Below, one piece after another: positions 24,851 through 36,289 of a DNA stretch of 64,000 bases. The DNA lies in NCBI GenBank assembly GCA_963662175.1, contig OY759216.1:36411087-36475086 (forward strand), in the 5' to 3' direction. The position numbers and the translations under genes are program-made. The notes beneath the pieces were generated by a model. It did not search any database. It saw only the letters and a list, made by a program, of their open reading frames with translations, and had not been told where the DNA came from. The DNA comes from Aradus depressus (lineage: Eukaryota; Arthropoda; Insecta; Hemiptera; Aradidae). Each line of letters opens with the position of its first letter. Position 1 is the first letter of the stretch.

Positions 24851-25438
24851 GTCTAGAAGAACACCAACTTATTTTATTGTATCGGTCCAGTCCAAATTTT
24901 CTACTTTCTGGGTAATACTTTTTGTAAACAAAACTTTTCTATTTAAATTCAAAACTTTATAAAACGGCGCCATTAATTTCCCGTAAACGGTTAAAATCAA
25001 TGGATTTTGGAGGGAGAGCAACAACTTAATTGATTAATTCGTTCTGGGGAAGTACATTGCAGGTTATTCACCGAAGACTTTTTCCATTTGTGCTAAAATA
25101 CAGTGTTTTCTTCTCTGCTGGTCTACAGAAGTGATCTCTCTCCTTCCTACGGCCTACCAGCTTATTGTGCGCGGGGGTGTACAAAGCTAGTGGAAGCAAT
25201 CAGTGATATAATGGGGAGGGTGCTTTGTATGAACCCACCACACAGACCAACAGAAATAACACATTTTCTTGTTCAGGTTTCCTCCTCTTCAAGTTGTTTG
25301 TTGGATTTTTCAAAAGAACCCAAACTTTTCAATGAACATTGAAATGTGAAAGTTGTCAACCATTTTATTATATGTCTTTTATTTCTGTTATTTCTTTATT
25401 CTATCATCTGTATATGACGTCATGAAACATGCACTATT

Positions 25439-25636
25439 ATATCGTGGGCGTACAAGGAAAATCAGCTTAGTCCAAATACTTCTAGCTGCACTTTATGGAT
25501 TTTCTTAGACAGCAAACATTCCACATAGCACTTGATAGGAAACTGTACTGTAATTTCAAGCTGTTCAGTGAATATTTTGGACCTGGAGAGTTTTTAAAAT
25601 AGGAGACAGCTGATTTTCCTTGTACGCCGACGATAT
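25439..25636. mobile_element. Short inverted-repeat element
   Basis: The perfect 21-bp inverted pair GGCGTACAAGGAAAATCAGC (+T) lies at 25447-25467 and 25608-25628, with further outward pairing through ATATCGT. No coding content. Confidence 0.65.
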
Positions 25637-25930
25637 TGAACAAAACTCATTCCGTCCCAAGCCGTTGTGTCAGGACATCATGTGGATGTTATTTTCTGAG
25701 AATAGCGGCATTGACAATTTCCCACATATCCGATAACGCACCGGTTGGAAGACCTGATCACAGTAAATTTCGAAATACTATAAGTGAATGTATTGTATGT
25801 ACATATGTCTTGATTAACTATTGTTTTTTTTTTCTATTTGTGTTAGAGGAAGAGCAGAAACTTAGTTTTTTGGTTCTTGTTTTGGAAGTACAATACCGGT
25901 TATACACCGACGATTTACACTTGCTATATA

Positions 25931-26589
25931 CAGTAGAACCTCTACCTATAAGTCGAACATCAAGGGAGACGCCAAAAAATTCGATTTATAGAGTTTTCGA
26001 CAGGCGGATTTTGACTCGACTTGTAGAGGTTAAGATTCATTCTAACTAATTTTGAGTTAGAGGTGATTTAATAAAAATTCAAGTTACAGAGGTAACAAAC
26101 ATATTTATATTTATTATAAATCAACATTATTTCAAAACATCCTTAAAATAAAAAATACGTAGTATATGTAGGTGTTAAAAAAAGTCAGTAATTTTTTTTT
26201 GCTTTAGATAATTGGTAATCCTATTTATTGTATACTCCTAAATTGTTTTCTAAGAAACAATGGTGTACATTGTCGGCAAATTCTTAAAGTCGGTAACTTA
26301 TTTTTCTTCGAGTTATAGAGGTGATAAGTTTCAAATAATCGAGTTGTAAAGGTTGTAAAATAAAACATTGCTATGTTCGAGATACAGAGGTCCAATTTAT
26401 TTTTTCTAGTTTTAGAGGGAAAATGTGTGCCAAAATGGCTTGTAGGGACTCACTGATTATTTCGACTAATAGAGGGTTGAGATTTCGAGTTATGGAGGTT
26501 TTGGGGCTTGCAGGGAAAGGAACAAAACTTTTTTTTCGAGTTTTGGAGGTTATCGACTTATCGAGGTTCGACTTACAGAGGTTCTACTG
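25931..26589. mobile_element. pogo-like MITE (copy 3)
   Basis: 659 bp, TA flanks (25929-25930, 26590-26591). TIRs CAGTAGAACCTCTACCTATA and inverted CAGTAGAACCTCTGTAAGTC. The interior repeats the unit TCGA(G/C)TTATAGAGGT many times in diverged form. Confidence 0.82.
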
Positions 26590-26622
26590 TATAATATAAT
26601 TATAGTTCGTGAGTTGTGTTCG

Positions 26623-26922
26623 ATTCCCGGGCTTTAACAATGAAGTCATATCGTCTACAATCAGAGCGCCCTTACAGCGCTCCGGTATACATGAGGCCGA
26701 CTCTACTCTGCGAGTCCTGAATTTTGCCTACGTAGGTTTATTCACTCAGGGGTCTTGAACGGGTACCTGGCATCGTATAGGCCAGGTACCATCTGAAGGA
26801 CTTAATGCGTGCTTAAGGTTTATTCACCTCCCACAGAAAAAAACCTAAGGCTCACGGCCGGGTTTCGAAGACACAATCCTCTGTAGGCAATTACGCTACC
26901 TCTGGTCTATCGGCGCCCTTTA
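26623..26922 (-). mobile_element. SINE-A, old full-length copy
   Basis: From GATTCCCGGGCTTTAAC to TCTATCGGCGCCCTT, with many changes. Adjoins pogo MITE copy 3. Confidence 0.82.
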
Positions 26923-27169
26923 ATAAATTATATTAAAATAATACTATATAATTATTTTAGTCTGAATTTTCTTGGTTTAAGATGTAATCAGGTAACGGTT
27001 GTCGATTTTATTATAGTCTCACTTGAAATATCATTTTTGTAAATCGGCAGTTAACCGGATCCTTCACGATTCTATTATGCAATATTTGTTATCCATCTTG
27101 TATAACGTGAAGTCTCAATGATGATAATTCGGACGAGGTACCATTTTAAAGTCAAATGTCGTCGATAAA

Positions 27170-27400
27170 TCACTGATTATGTACTTCTCTAGCAAAACGT
27201 TCGCTATCCCTCTAACACCAATCGAACATGAATCCTCATACTAAATTTCGTTTTGATACATCGGCAATTATTAGTGTTTTGGGGATCCCCTCCTCTGAAC
27301 CCCATCTTTTTCCCTTCTTCTGATTTCGCTGAAATTTAATAAGTGTCGTCCTTATAGGGTTTTTAACTCACATACTGAATGTCATTTTTGGGATGTGTAA
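27170..27400 (-). repeat. Dispersed repeat R, partial
   Basis: ATGAATCCTCATACTAAATT, ATACATCGGCAATTATTAG, AAGTGTCGTCCTTATAGGG in reverse order. A further piece follows at 27590-27760. Confidence 0.65.
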
Positions 27401-27445
27401 GAAGATTCTGAATTTATAATAATATATATTATAAATTATTATAAT

Positions 27446-27553
27446 ATAGGTTAGGTTTTATGACTCATGCCCGGGCTTTTACTACGAGGTCATATCGCCT
27501 ACTACCAGAGCTCTCTTTCGTCACTCTGGTGGACATGAGCTCGACTCTATTGT
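27446..27553 (-). mobile_element. SINE-A, 5' truncated, with telomere-like tail
   Basis: The + strand reads TAGGTTAGGTTTTATGACTC and then about 90 bp of the 3' body, breaking off inside an R repeat. Confidence 0.82.
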
Positions 27554-28589
27554 GCGATTCGGCTGAATATCTATAAGTGTCGTCTTAATCTGGATGGACT
27601 TATGACATTTTAAATCCATATATTCATTGTAACATTTGTTTTCATTTTTTGAGTTAGGGGGTCGGAAAATATTAAATTTCGAAAACTCTACATGGAATTT
27701 GTGACTGATCACATAACTTGCTCTATACTTTGTATACTGGGGGAGTAATATGCGCTTTCTACTAGATTCCCTGGTAGGTATGTTTAGAAAGTGACCTTGA
27801 AGTAGCGGGAAAGAATGGCACACTCTGAGGAAGGCGAGTGGTCTGGTAGGCAGGTACTTTACAAGATGAGACAGTAAGTCCACAATAGGCCGGGCTACAG
27901 ACTCTCTGTAGTGACATTATGGTGAGTCGTTGTGTTTTATAGCAGATGTGAGGTTAGTACCAAGTTGGATAGAGATCTCACTCCAGTACTCTCCAGTTAC
28001 TGACCTGGAAGAACAGTGATTAACCAACCCATTTCGTCCTGAGCTGTATTTTTCGGTTACTAGACTAACATTTTCGTATTATGTAAAATTTTGCTACGTC
28101 CCCAGCTATAAGTTTTCTGAACCCCTGATTTTTTCAATGTAAAAAAAAAATTCATATCTGTCTGTGATATGATGTATGCATACGAATGCTGCTGAGAAAC
28201 TACAATGTAGTTTATGTATCATATAAAAAAAATTAATCACCTAATTTTATATTGTTAGACTTTCTTCTCTTTTTTTTCAATCCCGAGGGGCCACCTGAGA
28301 ATTTTTTCTGGAGCGAGAAAATAATTTATTTTCGGGATAACTTCATATATAGAGACTATTAATAAAAAATCAGTGGAGAGAGAAACACAAGAAATAAATC
28401 TAAATTCTTTCGCCCACTAACCCATTTTTCTATTATGGGAAGTTGGAAAACAAGAAATTCAGTTAAAAACATAACATTAAATTTTTGGCTGATTACATAA
28501 CTTTCTCTATACTATGTATAGCTCAGGAAGTAAAATAAAAAGTTTAAACAAAAAAAAAAAAAGTCCCATGACAGTGTAGCGTAGTGTGG

Positions 28590-28970
28590 TAACAGAATGA
28601 ATGTACCAACAAAGAATGAACGTATCAACACGAAATTTTATATGTGTTCCCAAAATCCCTATGGATGACGCTTATTGATTTTCAGCAAAATCAATAAAAG
28701 GGGAATTTTATATTTAAATTCAAATATAAATCCCATAAGAACGACATCTATTAATTTTTTGCGAAATCTGCCGGATAGAAGGGGGTATCAGAGGTGGGAG
28801 ATTCAACTCAAAAACCCTATAACTGCCGATTTATCGACACAAGATTTAGTATGAAGTCAACTATTGTTTTTTGGCTCAAACGGTCGATTGGTTTTGGAGG
28901 GAGAGCGAACACTTAATAGATTAATTTTTTCTGGAGAAGATTCGTGGTTCACTGACGACATTTTTTAATG
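28590..28970 (+). repeat. Dispersed repeat R, long copy
   Basis: GAACGTATCAACACGAAATT, CATAAGAACGACATCTATTG, AACTGCCGATTTATCGACAC, GATTGGTTTTGGAGGGAGAG in order. Contains a local duplication (28640-28760). Confidence 0.65.
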
Positions 28971-29009
28971 TTTATTTTCCGTTATTTTTTTTAATTTATT
29001 TATTTTTTT

Positions 29010-29196
29010 GTCTTACGTACGACGCATATTAGCCATGCCCGTGTGTTATCTAGTTATTTACGACATCCATGGCCCCGGGAGGCAGTTCTATCTACGAAAT
29101 AAAACTCACCCCCGGACGGGATTCGAACCCGCAAACCATGGTGAGACCATGCGACTAAAGCCCTACGCTCTAGCCCGCAAGGCCACCATGGCTCCC
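29010..29196 (-). mobile_element. SINE-B (tRNA-derived, poly-A tail), copy 1
   Basis: The minus strand starts GGGAGCCATGGTGGCCTTGC (A box like that of Leu/Ser tRNAs), with B box GGGTTCGAATCCCG about 65 nt on and a Ser/Leu-like long arm between. It ends in a T-run on the + strand. Same family as 44745-44934. Confidence 0.8.
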
Positions 29197-30214
29197 ATTT
29201 TCTATGTTATAAATATAGAAGAATTTTTTTTTTATATGCACCTCATATTAATTCAAATCTGCTGATCGCTTCTTCAGTCCCTTGTTATAGAGATATGACA
29301 ATGCATTGTATCGAAATTTCAGCCAGATCATTGGAGTGGTTCTCAGTCTAACCGTTGCATGTAACTATTTTAGACATTTGCTTGATTTATACGAAAATTG
29401 TTGGTTCTATGAAAAAATCTAGCACAAAAAATATTCCTTATGAAGTCTCTAACTTACACTTTTTATCAAATTTGAAATGGAACCAACGTGCACTGAGTTA
29501 ATAAAGCGCCTCAAAAATTGCTTTCCCTAACTAAAAAATAATAAAAAAATAATAACTTATTAATCAACAGCTGTTAAATAAAATCTGTGATATTTTTAAA
29601 ATAACTTAAATGCAAACAAATAAAAAAGATCTGTTATTAACCCCCGTAAGGTAGCCTCCCCCTGTGGTGTCAAAATAAAAATATACATGCCCATATGATG
29701 GCTCAAAGGGAGCATCTACTTAAGGAAAATGCGTTATTTAACAACAAAATAAATAAAAATAAAAACCTGCGTCATAATAACATTCTGAGAGCAGTTTACA
29801 AGGTCTCCTCTTATATCGATATCTAAAGGAAGGGGAGTCGGCTGAAGTCGTCACGCCTCGTGTCAGCGGGCATAAGGAGTAGAGACTGTCCTCACAGAAT
29901 GAGCTAATGCATTATTACTGCAGAATTAATGTGACATAATGATTCAGAAGTGATCTGCAAGTCAACTAGTGATTTTGTTGGTCGATTGGGTTTTAGAGGG
30001 AGAAGTATCTTTTTTTCATTTTTGGAATCGGGGATCGGAAAACATAAAAAGCCGGTAGGAAACTCATTAGATTTTAGTTCAAGGGGGCTCCTCTAGAAGC
30101 CGTGGGTTTCGTTTATCTTGATTGGTTTAAAACAACCTCTTGCGGCCGACTTGAGAACTACTTCATCGTAGTTGTATTTCTTGCCACTAGAGTGTACCAA
30201 CATTTCAGCAAAGG

Positions 30215-30410
30215 AGCTTGTAAAATGTCAGTTACTCGTTAAAGAGCTCTACCCTAGGTTAATAAACCTGGGTTGACGAAATTTAGAACTCCTATAGGAG
30301 TGTCGTGCTCATGTCTACCAGGGCGAAGAAAGAGCGCACTTTTGTATTAGGCGATATGACCTCGTAGTATATAGTACAGACCCGGGAATGAATCACAATA
30401 ACTAGCTAAC
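30215..30410 (+). mobile_element. SINE-A, 5' truncated
   Basis: Starts near AATGTCAGTTACTCGTTAAAG, ends CACAATAACTAGCTAAC (AACT-type tail). Confidence 0.8.
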
Positions 30411-30599
30411 ATTATCGTGTTCACAGACACACACACCTAGGCATGTTTTTTTTTAATTTTTGGAATCAGGAGGTCGGAAATTCTGTTGAAATTGACGATT
30501 AATAATTTTTCCTACACCACAAACATATATATATTATATATAGAGCTATAGTAGAACATAATTTCACTTTCTCCATCCATCACAATCTAAGTTTACAAT

Positions 30600-30765
30600 C
30601 GATGGGATTGAATCCGTCCGTTAGGGCTCAGCTATTTCCTCATGTCCCGCTGTTTATACACTCACGACATACACACTGACCCCTAGCACACTAACAGTCA
30701 CATATGCTGATGACACCGCTATTTTAGCCTTACACTGCCTCACTCACATTACATTTGTTGGATAA
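30600..30765 (+). pseudogene. Non-LTR reverse transcriptase fragment (YADD motif)
   Basis: One + frame reads ...TPSTLTVTYADDTAILALHC around 30690-30745, the catalytic palm motif (YADD) of jockey/R1-type RTs. The residues in front (about 30600-30690) match the usual GVPQGS...LY.IYT.DIP pattern only across frameshifts. An isolated, decayed 5'- and 3'-truncated piece. Confidence 0.55.
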
Positions 30766-30868
30766 TTAAGATTATCGCCGCAAAATGACTACATGTTATG
30801 TTCGCTCTCCAGTCTGATATGGTCGCCATGGTGACTGCCACCCAGTCTTCATCAAGAACCCTGCCAGA

Positions 30869-31216
30869 GGGCGCCGGTAGCTCAGTGGTATGCGTGCTTG
30901 ACTTCTGAGCTCAAGGTCGTGGGTTCGTAACCCGACCGAGGCCCTTAGTTTATTTTATCTGGGAGGTAAAATAAACTTAAGCACGCCGTCCTTCGGATCG
31001 GACGTTAAGCGATGGTCCCGAGCCTGTAAGATTTCAGGTACTCGTTAAAGACCCCTACCCTAGGTAAATAAAAAATTTAGGGTAGGCAAAATTTAGGACT
31101 CCCACAGTAGAGTCGGGCTCATGTTCACCAGAGTGACGAAAGAGCGCTTTGGTAGTAGGCGATATGACCTCGTTGTTAAAGCCCGGGCATGAGTCATAAA
31201 ACCTAAACCTAAACCT
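30869..31216 (+). mobile_element. SINE-A, full-length, with target duplication
   Basis: Flanked by AAGAACCCTGCC (30854-30865, 31217-31228). The tail reads AAACCT repeats. Nearly identical to the 14676 copy, so young. Confidence 0.92.
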
Positions 31217-31536
31217 AAGAACCCTGCCTTTACCATATAAATCTTCGTAAAATATCTTGGTTAAACCATCTTTAACAAAAAAAGAAATATAAATAAATTG
31301 GCAAAAGAAATTCTCTTCGCAAGTAAAACATAAATTTGAACGTATTGACTGGGTATTTTTAAGTCCTGTGTTTGCTCCACCAGACATTTTTCGACTTACC
31401 ATGAAGTGTCACCACTGGGTGTTCTTCCTCTCCCAAGCCAACCATACCATTTTTTTTTTCTTTGTATAACTTTGCCAGCCCAGTGGCTGTACATTTTATT
31501 GTATAGTTGTATCTTCAAATTAATAACTAAACAAAA

Positions 31537-31625
31537 CAAAATTATTTTTTGAAATGTTATCTATTCCTCAAAAAAAAGATACGTAAACTACAATTTCGGC
31601 ATTATACCATCGTCAGGTTTAGTTA
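31537..31625. repeat. Single arm of foldback family a
   Basis: Reads TTTTTTGAAATGTTATCTAT..., then TTTCGGCATTATACCATCG and TCAGGTTTAGTTATA, parallel to 32703-32790. Confidence 0.6.
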
Positions 31626-32149
31626 TATCCATGGTATATATAATATTTTTAAAAATATTTTTTTTTAAATTTATTTATTGGAAGTTTCTACAATATGTCC
31701 GCGTGTCTCATCTTAGAAGATGTAAATTAATAAATACAAAAAAATAAAATTAAATTGCTATTTTGCATCCTTGAACATTGCACTATAAAGTTTGTGTCAG
31801 CCATTTCATCTCATTATTCCCAATTGACACACTTTTTAACTTTAACTGAACAATTGTTGACACTAGTTGGGTGTGAATATAGTGATGTTATGGGCGACTG
31901 CAACAGGCTTGTAGTCAGGCTTTCACAATGGCGGGGCTAGCTCTCCATGTCTTTGTAAATCTACACAATTTAAATTATTCAACAATGTTATTTATAGGAA
32001 TACAGAAAGATCATTAGATGAAGCTAATTGAAAATTTCGGACACACTCTTCTGTTAGAGGAGAAGAAGAATGCAATTTATTTCATCCGACATTCACTTGA
32101 ATGCATTTGCCTTTCACAAAAATTACAAAATGAAATAGAGCAGAAAAAA

Positions 32150-32379
32150 AAGTAGTCGATGATTCACTGGCAATGTACTTCCCCAGAATGAATTAATCAA
32201 TTAACTTTCCGGTTCCCTCCAAAACCATTCGACCCTTTGCGCTAATAGTCAATAATTTATTTCCATAGGGGCTCCTAAATCCTCATACTAAATGTTGTGT
32301 TCATAAATTCATTGCATTTTCATTTATTAGGGTTTTGGATTGAGGCCGGATCGACCTAAAAAAAATGTATTCTTAGAAA

Positions 32380-32412
<33 letters not shown>

Positions 32413-32570
32413 TATATCAATATGTAACATCGAAATGCGAAAATAGACAGAAATTTGTTTTTAAACTTTTGGAATCAGGGTGTCAGGAAAGATGAAATTT
32501 CATGGAATGATCAACATCGAATTCCTCACCGACAACACTTCCTATAGCTGGAGAAGTAACATGAAAGGTA
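32150..32570 (-). repeat. Dispersed repeat R with an A-run
   Basis: AATGTACTTCCCCAGAATG, CTCCAAAACCATTCGACC, ATCCTCATACTAAATG; an A-run of about 33 at 32378-32410 interrupts it. Confidence 0.6.
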
Positions 32571-32681
32571 TTTCTTTTCGTAACTATTTTATCAAAAAAC
32601 ACAAAAAGCGCAAACTCAGCTATCAATTAATATATATACAATGACTAAGTTGAGGAACGCGGACATATTGTGGAATTTGTA

Positions 32682-32944
32682 ATAAATAAATAAAACAAGC
32701 TTATTTTTTGAAATGTTGTCTATTCCACTAAAGATATTTATAAAAATACAACTACCGGTTTCGGCTTCACACCATCGTCAGGTCTAGTTATGGCTAGTTA
32801 TAGCTGAGTTTCGTCAGGTCTAGTTATAGCTGAGTTTACTAGACCTGACGATGGTGTGAAGCCGAAACCGGTAGTTGTATTTTTATAAATATCTTTAGTG
32901 GAATAGACAACATTTCAAAAAATAAGCTTGTTTTATTTATTTAT
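32682..32944. repeat. Perfect 107-bp inverted repeat (foldback element, family a)
   Basis: 32682-32788 and 32838-32944 are exact reverse complements, separated by 49 bp that itself repeats GTCAGGTCTAGTTATAGCTG. The arm holds CTGACGATGGTGTGAAGCCG then AAACCGGTAG. Diverged single arms of the same family lie at 31537-31620 and 53125-53200, and paired arms at 53450-53637 and 58673-58805. Confidence 0.85.
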
Positions 32945-33239
32945 ATATACAATGTACATGTCATATTATTTTTGTTATTTTAGCAGGATACAGGTGTCAT
33001 GGTTATCACTCCCATTTGATAAAAGGTTCATATCACAATACTTATCAAAGTTCTTAGAAATGTTTTTTTATCTTCGTATTTCATCACTATTTCAGGTTTT
33101 TTCTGTTATTTAGCATCCCCAGCTATAATAAACCTAAGTGCAGTAGGTACACAACATATGTATAAATTCTGCTCACAAATTCAAGTGGACCCCACTTCAT
33201 AAGAAATTACTGTTAAATTGTTTTTTTCTTTATATACTT

Positions 33240-33640
33240 ACTAGCAGTAACACCCAGCGTTGCCCGGGGAACTTTGACTTTTCACCCCCGCCCCTCAGGT
33301 TCAAAAAGTTGAGCTGTCACAACCAAGTTTCAAATTTTGCTTTTGAAACTACTACATGTGAAATTCCATGACAATCCGACCATTAGTTAATAAGCTACCA
33401 CTATTTTTATACTTAGGCCTACCCCCCCCCCCCCCCCCTCCCCCTCCCGTTCACAATATTGTGAAGTCACACACCCTATTTTTCAATTTGGCCTTTAAGA
33501 ATACTACATGTGAAATTCCATGACAATTCGACCATTAGTTAATGAGCTAAACGAACCCATAACGAATTCGTTTGCGGCTTTTCAAATATATTACCTACAT
33601 ATATACTAATCGTAATACCCGGCGTTGCCCGGGGAACTTT
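33240..33640 (-). mobile_element. Helitron-like 3' end and related repeats
   Basis: On the minus strand the palindromic CCCGGGCAACGCTGGG is followed by TGTTACTGCTAG, the layout of a Helitron terminus (GC hairpin shortly before CTRR). A second copy with CCCGGCGTTGCCCGGG sits at 33617-33632. Between them a 50-bp stretch (ACTACATGTGAAATTCCATG) occurs twice (33352, 33498). A C-run lies at 33424. No Rep/helicase coding is seen. Confidence 0.45.
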
Positions 33641-34870
33641 GACTTTTCTCCTAATATCTCTCATTCGAATTCTATTCAGTTCTCCAACAGTACATTCATG
33701 CTGTTGTAATTTTCAATTATTCATCGGGAATAAGGTTTATAGTCCTTCAACGGCAGACACACCAACTAGAATGTAAATTTTCAAAAACAAGCAATACGAA
33801 AAAAAAATTTTAATACTGTCTGAAACGACATTTTTTTTCCAAACCCAAAAAAAAATGTAAATGTTTTTTTTACACGTGATACATACACGAATTTCTTGAT
33901 ATTCACATGGTAAGGTTAAGTTAAAACGAGGTCTCACACACTTTTTGTGCTCTATAGAATTCAATGCAAAACAATTTACGCCAATTCGTGTAATAATTTT
34001 AGTTCCATGAGAGAATGCGAAAAATGCGGGGTTGGGTACGGGGGTAAGGCAAGAGTAGGGTAGAAAGAAGTCTTAAACATTTTTAGATATTTGTTCCATA
34101 ATCAAATGCACGAAATGCGGGGGTGGGTGCGTGGGTGGGATAAAACTATGTTCTAAACTTTCTCAGTGACTCGACGAACATAATTGCAGAACATAAGAAA
34201 TACAGATTTTATATATGTAGATATGTACATGTAAAATAAAAATATACATCATGCGCAGCAAAGTCAGTGCGCACCCAAGCGTAGTTGTGGAGGAGACAAG
34301 TGAATTTCCCCATGGAGTGATCCCTTGACTGGCTCTAGCTGTAGCGGCGTTTATACTTCGTCGACGTGTTACCTTATCATATATACCTAGTAAATATACA
34401 CAAATGCGTCAGACAAGTTATTAATTTTTTTTTTCTTCAAAAATATTAACAGTTCTCATCATTATCAAAAATCCACATTTTATTTCTGTGTCGGCATATT
34501 GGAAATTCTGTTCAGACTGACCATTTATGACACATGGTACTATCTATGTATTATAAATCTACTGATTAGTTTCAGAACTTTTTAAAATTTGATCACCCAT
34601 AATTCATAAAATGTTCTGGGATTTAGAAATCCTACATATATGTCAACCGGAGTTACTCTGATTAGTCTGAGTCAAGCAGTCAACAGTTTTATAAATTGTG
34701 AATATACAGAGACCAATTACTAAGTTAAAATGTTAATATGTGTAATAGTTGCCTTTATTGTTTATTTGAAAAAGTTTTCTAGTATTTGTTTGTAAATTAA
34801 CTTGACTTAGCAATGTACGTTGTTTCATCTGAACTAGAATGATTATTATTAGTTATATAAAGACTGTTGA
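33641..34870. other. Spacer
   Basis: Two related stretches AATGCGGGGTTGGGTACGGG (34024) and AAATGCGGGGGTGGGTGCGT (34115), and the 34243-34380 repeat noted above. No gene seen. Confidence 0.4.
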
Positions 34871-35214
34871 GGGCGCCGGTAGCTCAGTGGTATGCGTGCT
34901 TGACTTCTGAGCTCAAGGTTGTGGGTTCGTAGCCCGACCGAGGCCCTTAGTTTATTTTATCTGGGAGGTAAAATAAACTTAAGCACGCCGTCCTTCGGAT
35001 GGGACGTTAAGCGATGGTCCCGAGCCTGTACGATGTCAGGTACTCGTTAAAGACCCCTGCCCTAGATGAATAAAAATTTAGGGTAGGCAAAATTTAGGAC
35101 TCCCACAGTAGAGTCGGGCTCATGTCCACCAGAGTGACGATAGAGCGCTCTGGTAGTAGGCGATATGACCTCGTAGTTAAAGCCCGGGCATGAGTCATAA
35201 AACCTAACCTAACC
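34871..35214 (+). mobile_element. SINE-A, full-length, with target duplication
   Basis: 344 bp, starts GGGCGCCGGTAGCTC and ends AACCTAACCTAACC. TATAAAGACTGTT(T)GA on both sides (34856-34870, 35215-35230). Defines the ends of the family. Confidence 0.93.
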
Positions 35215-35807
35215 TATAAAGACTGTTTGAGTGGTATTGTTTACATTTTCCACTTTTTAAATTATGCAAGTTATTTTTGGAAACCATTCACATTAGATAT
35301 TTTTTTTCTGAATTTGTTTCAAGATTGTAGTACGTACAACTAGCTAACTGACAGTTATCTGTATTAATGTGATAAAATAGTGAAGGTTTTTCTTACTTTT
35401 ATTATTTAAGATTGTTGTTAATTCTTGCCCCGTGAAGAGCTAAATGTAACAAATCTAGTGATAGGAGGCCAATAAAACGTTTATCGACACAATAATAAAA
35501 CGAGTGACATTAGACTGAATTGTTCATGATGATGTCAACCATTTACTCATTTGTGTACAGTCGCATGCCTTTTATAAGATGAAGTCATAAGATTATTTAA
35601 TTCAAACTCAATTTTTATGGTAAGGAAAAATGCATGTTTGTTTCCATAGTTTAATAATAATAATTGTTATTGATGGAATTAAGCCTAATTTACAATTTGT
35701 TAAGTATACTTATTCAAATAAGTTTACAAACGAATAAGATAAATGCATACAGATTTTACATTATCTCTGTGGAATTATAATAATAATTAAGCTTGAACAA
35801 ACAACAA

Positions 35808-35895
35808 GGGCGCCGGTAGCTCAGAGACGGCGGTCGGGTAGTAGGCGAAATGATAGTTAAAGCCCGGGCATGACTCACAAGAACTAAATAACAAG
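35808..35895 (+). mobile_element. SINE-A, large internal deletion
   Basis: Head GGGCGCCGGTAGCTCAGAG joined directly to GGTAGTAGGCGAAATGA and GCCCGGGCATGACTCAC. Confidence 0.75.
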
Positions 35896-36053
35896 AAATA
35901 GTAATAATACAATAAAACTGGACAGAAAAAAAAGCTTTATTTCTATGTAACATTTATTTATAAATTTAATACAATAAGAAAGCAGTGGGTAAGACAAATT
36001 TAATGGTATATATATATGTATATATTTATGTAAATTTGAAATAAATCTGTGCT

Positions 36054-36289
36054 GTTTGGGTAAAGGGGTATATGTCAATTTTTTGTGAAAATGGGTAACA
36101 CCTATCTAAAGCAAGTCATAACTTGCTTTAGATAGGTGATCTCTATGTTGGGGTAAAGAGAAATAAGTCAGAATCTTATGACATCATTGAAAAAAAAGGA
36201 AGTGAAAAGGGGGACAACTGAGAAACATGGGAGGGAGTTCTCTGAAAACTGAAAACAGAAAAACTGACATATACCCCTTTACTCCAACA
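36054..36289. mobile_element. Hairpin MITE
   Basis: Terminal inverted repeats TTGG(G/A)GTAAAGGGGTATATG at both ends. Near the left end is a perfect 18-bp stem (36099-36116 with 36121-36138, ACTTGCTTTAGATAGGTG) around a 4-nt loop. Confidence 0.65.

Larger units (their letters stand above)
23506..24900 (-). mobile_element. Jockey-like non-LTR retrotransposon remnant, split by the hAT element
   Basis: The minus-strand reading 24003-23732 gives LDRRLTFRQHI, LLIYKLVLRPVMTYACPVWAG and then a decayed end, which is the thumb region after a jockey-clade RT. Upstream of the hAT insertion (24859 to about 24900) the reading continues toward VGVLLD, in frame across one copy of the 8-bp duplication. After the stop comes an AT-rich 3' UTR, ending near 23515 in AATAAAA and a short CTT repeat. 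Severely 5' truncated. Confidence 0.75.
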
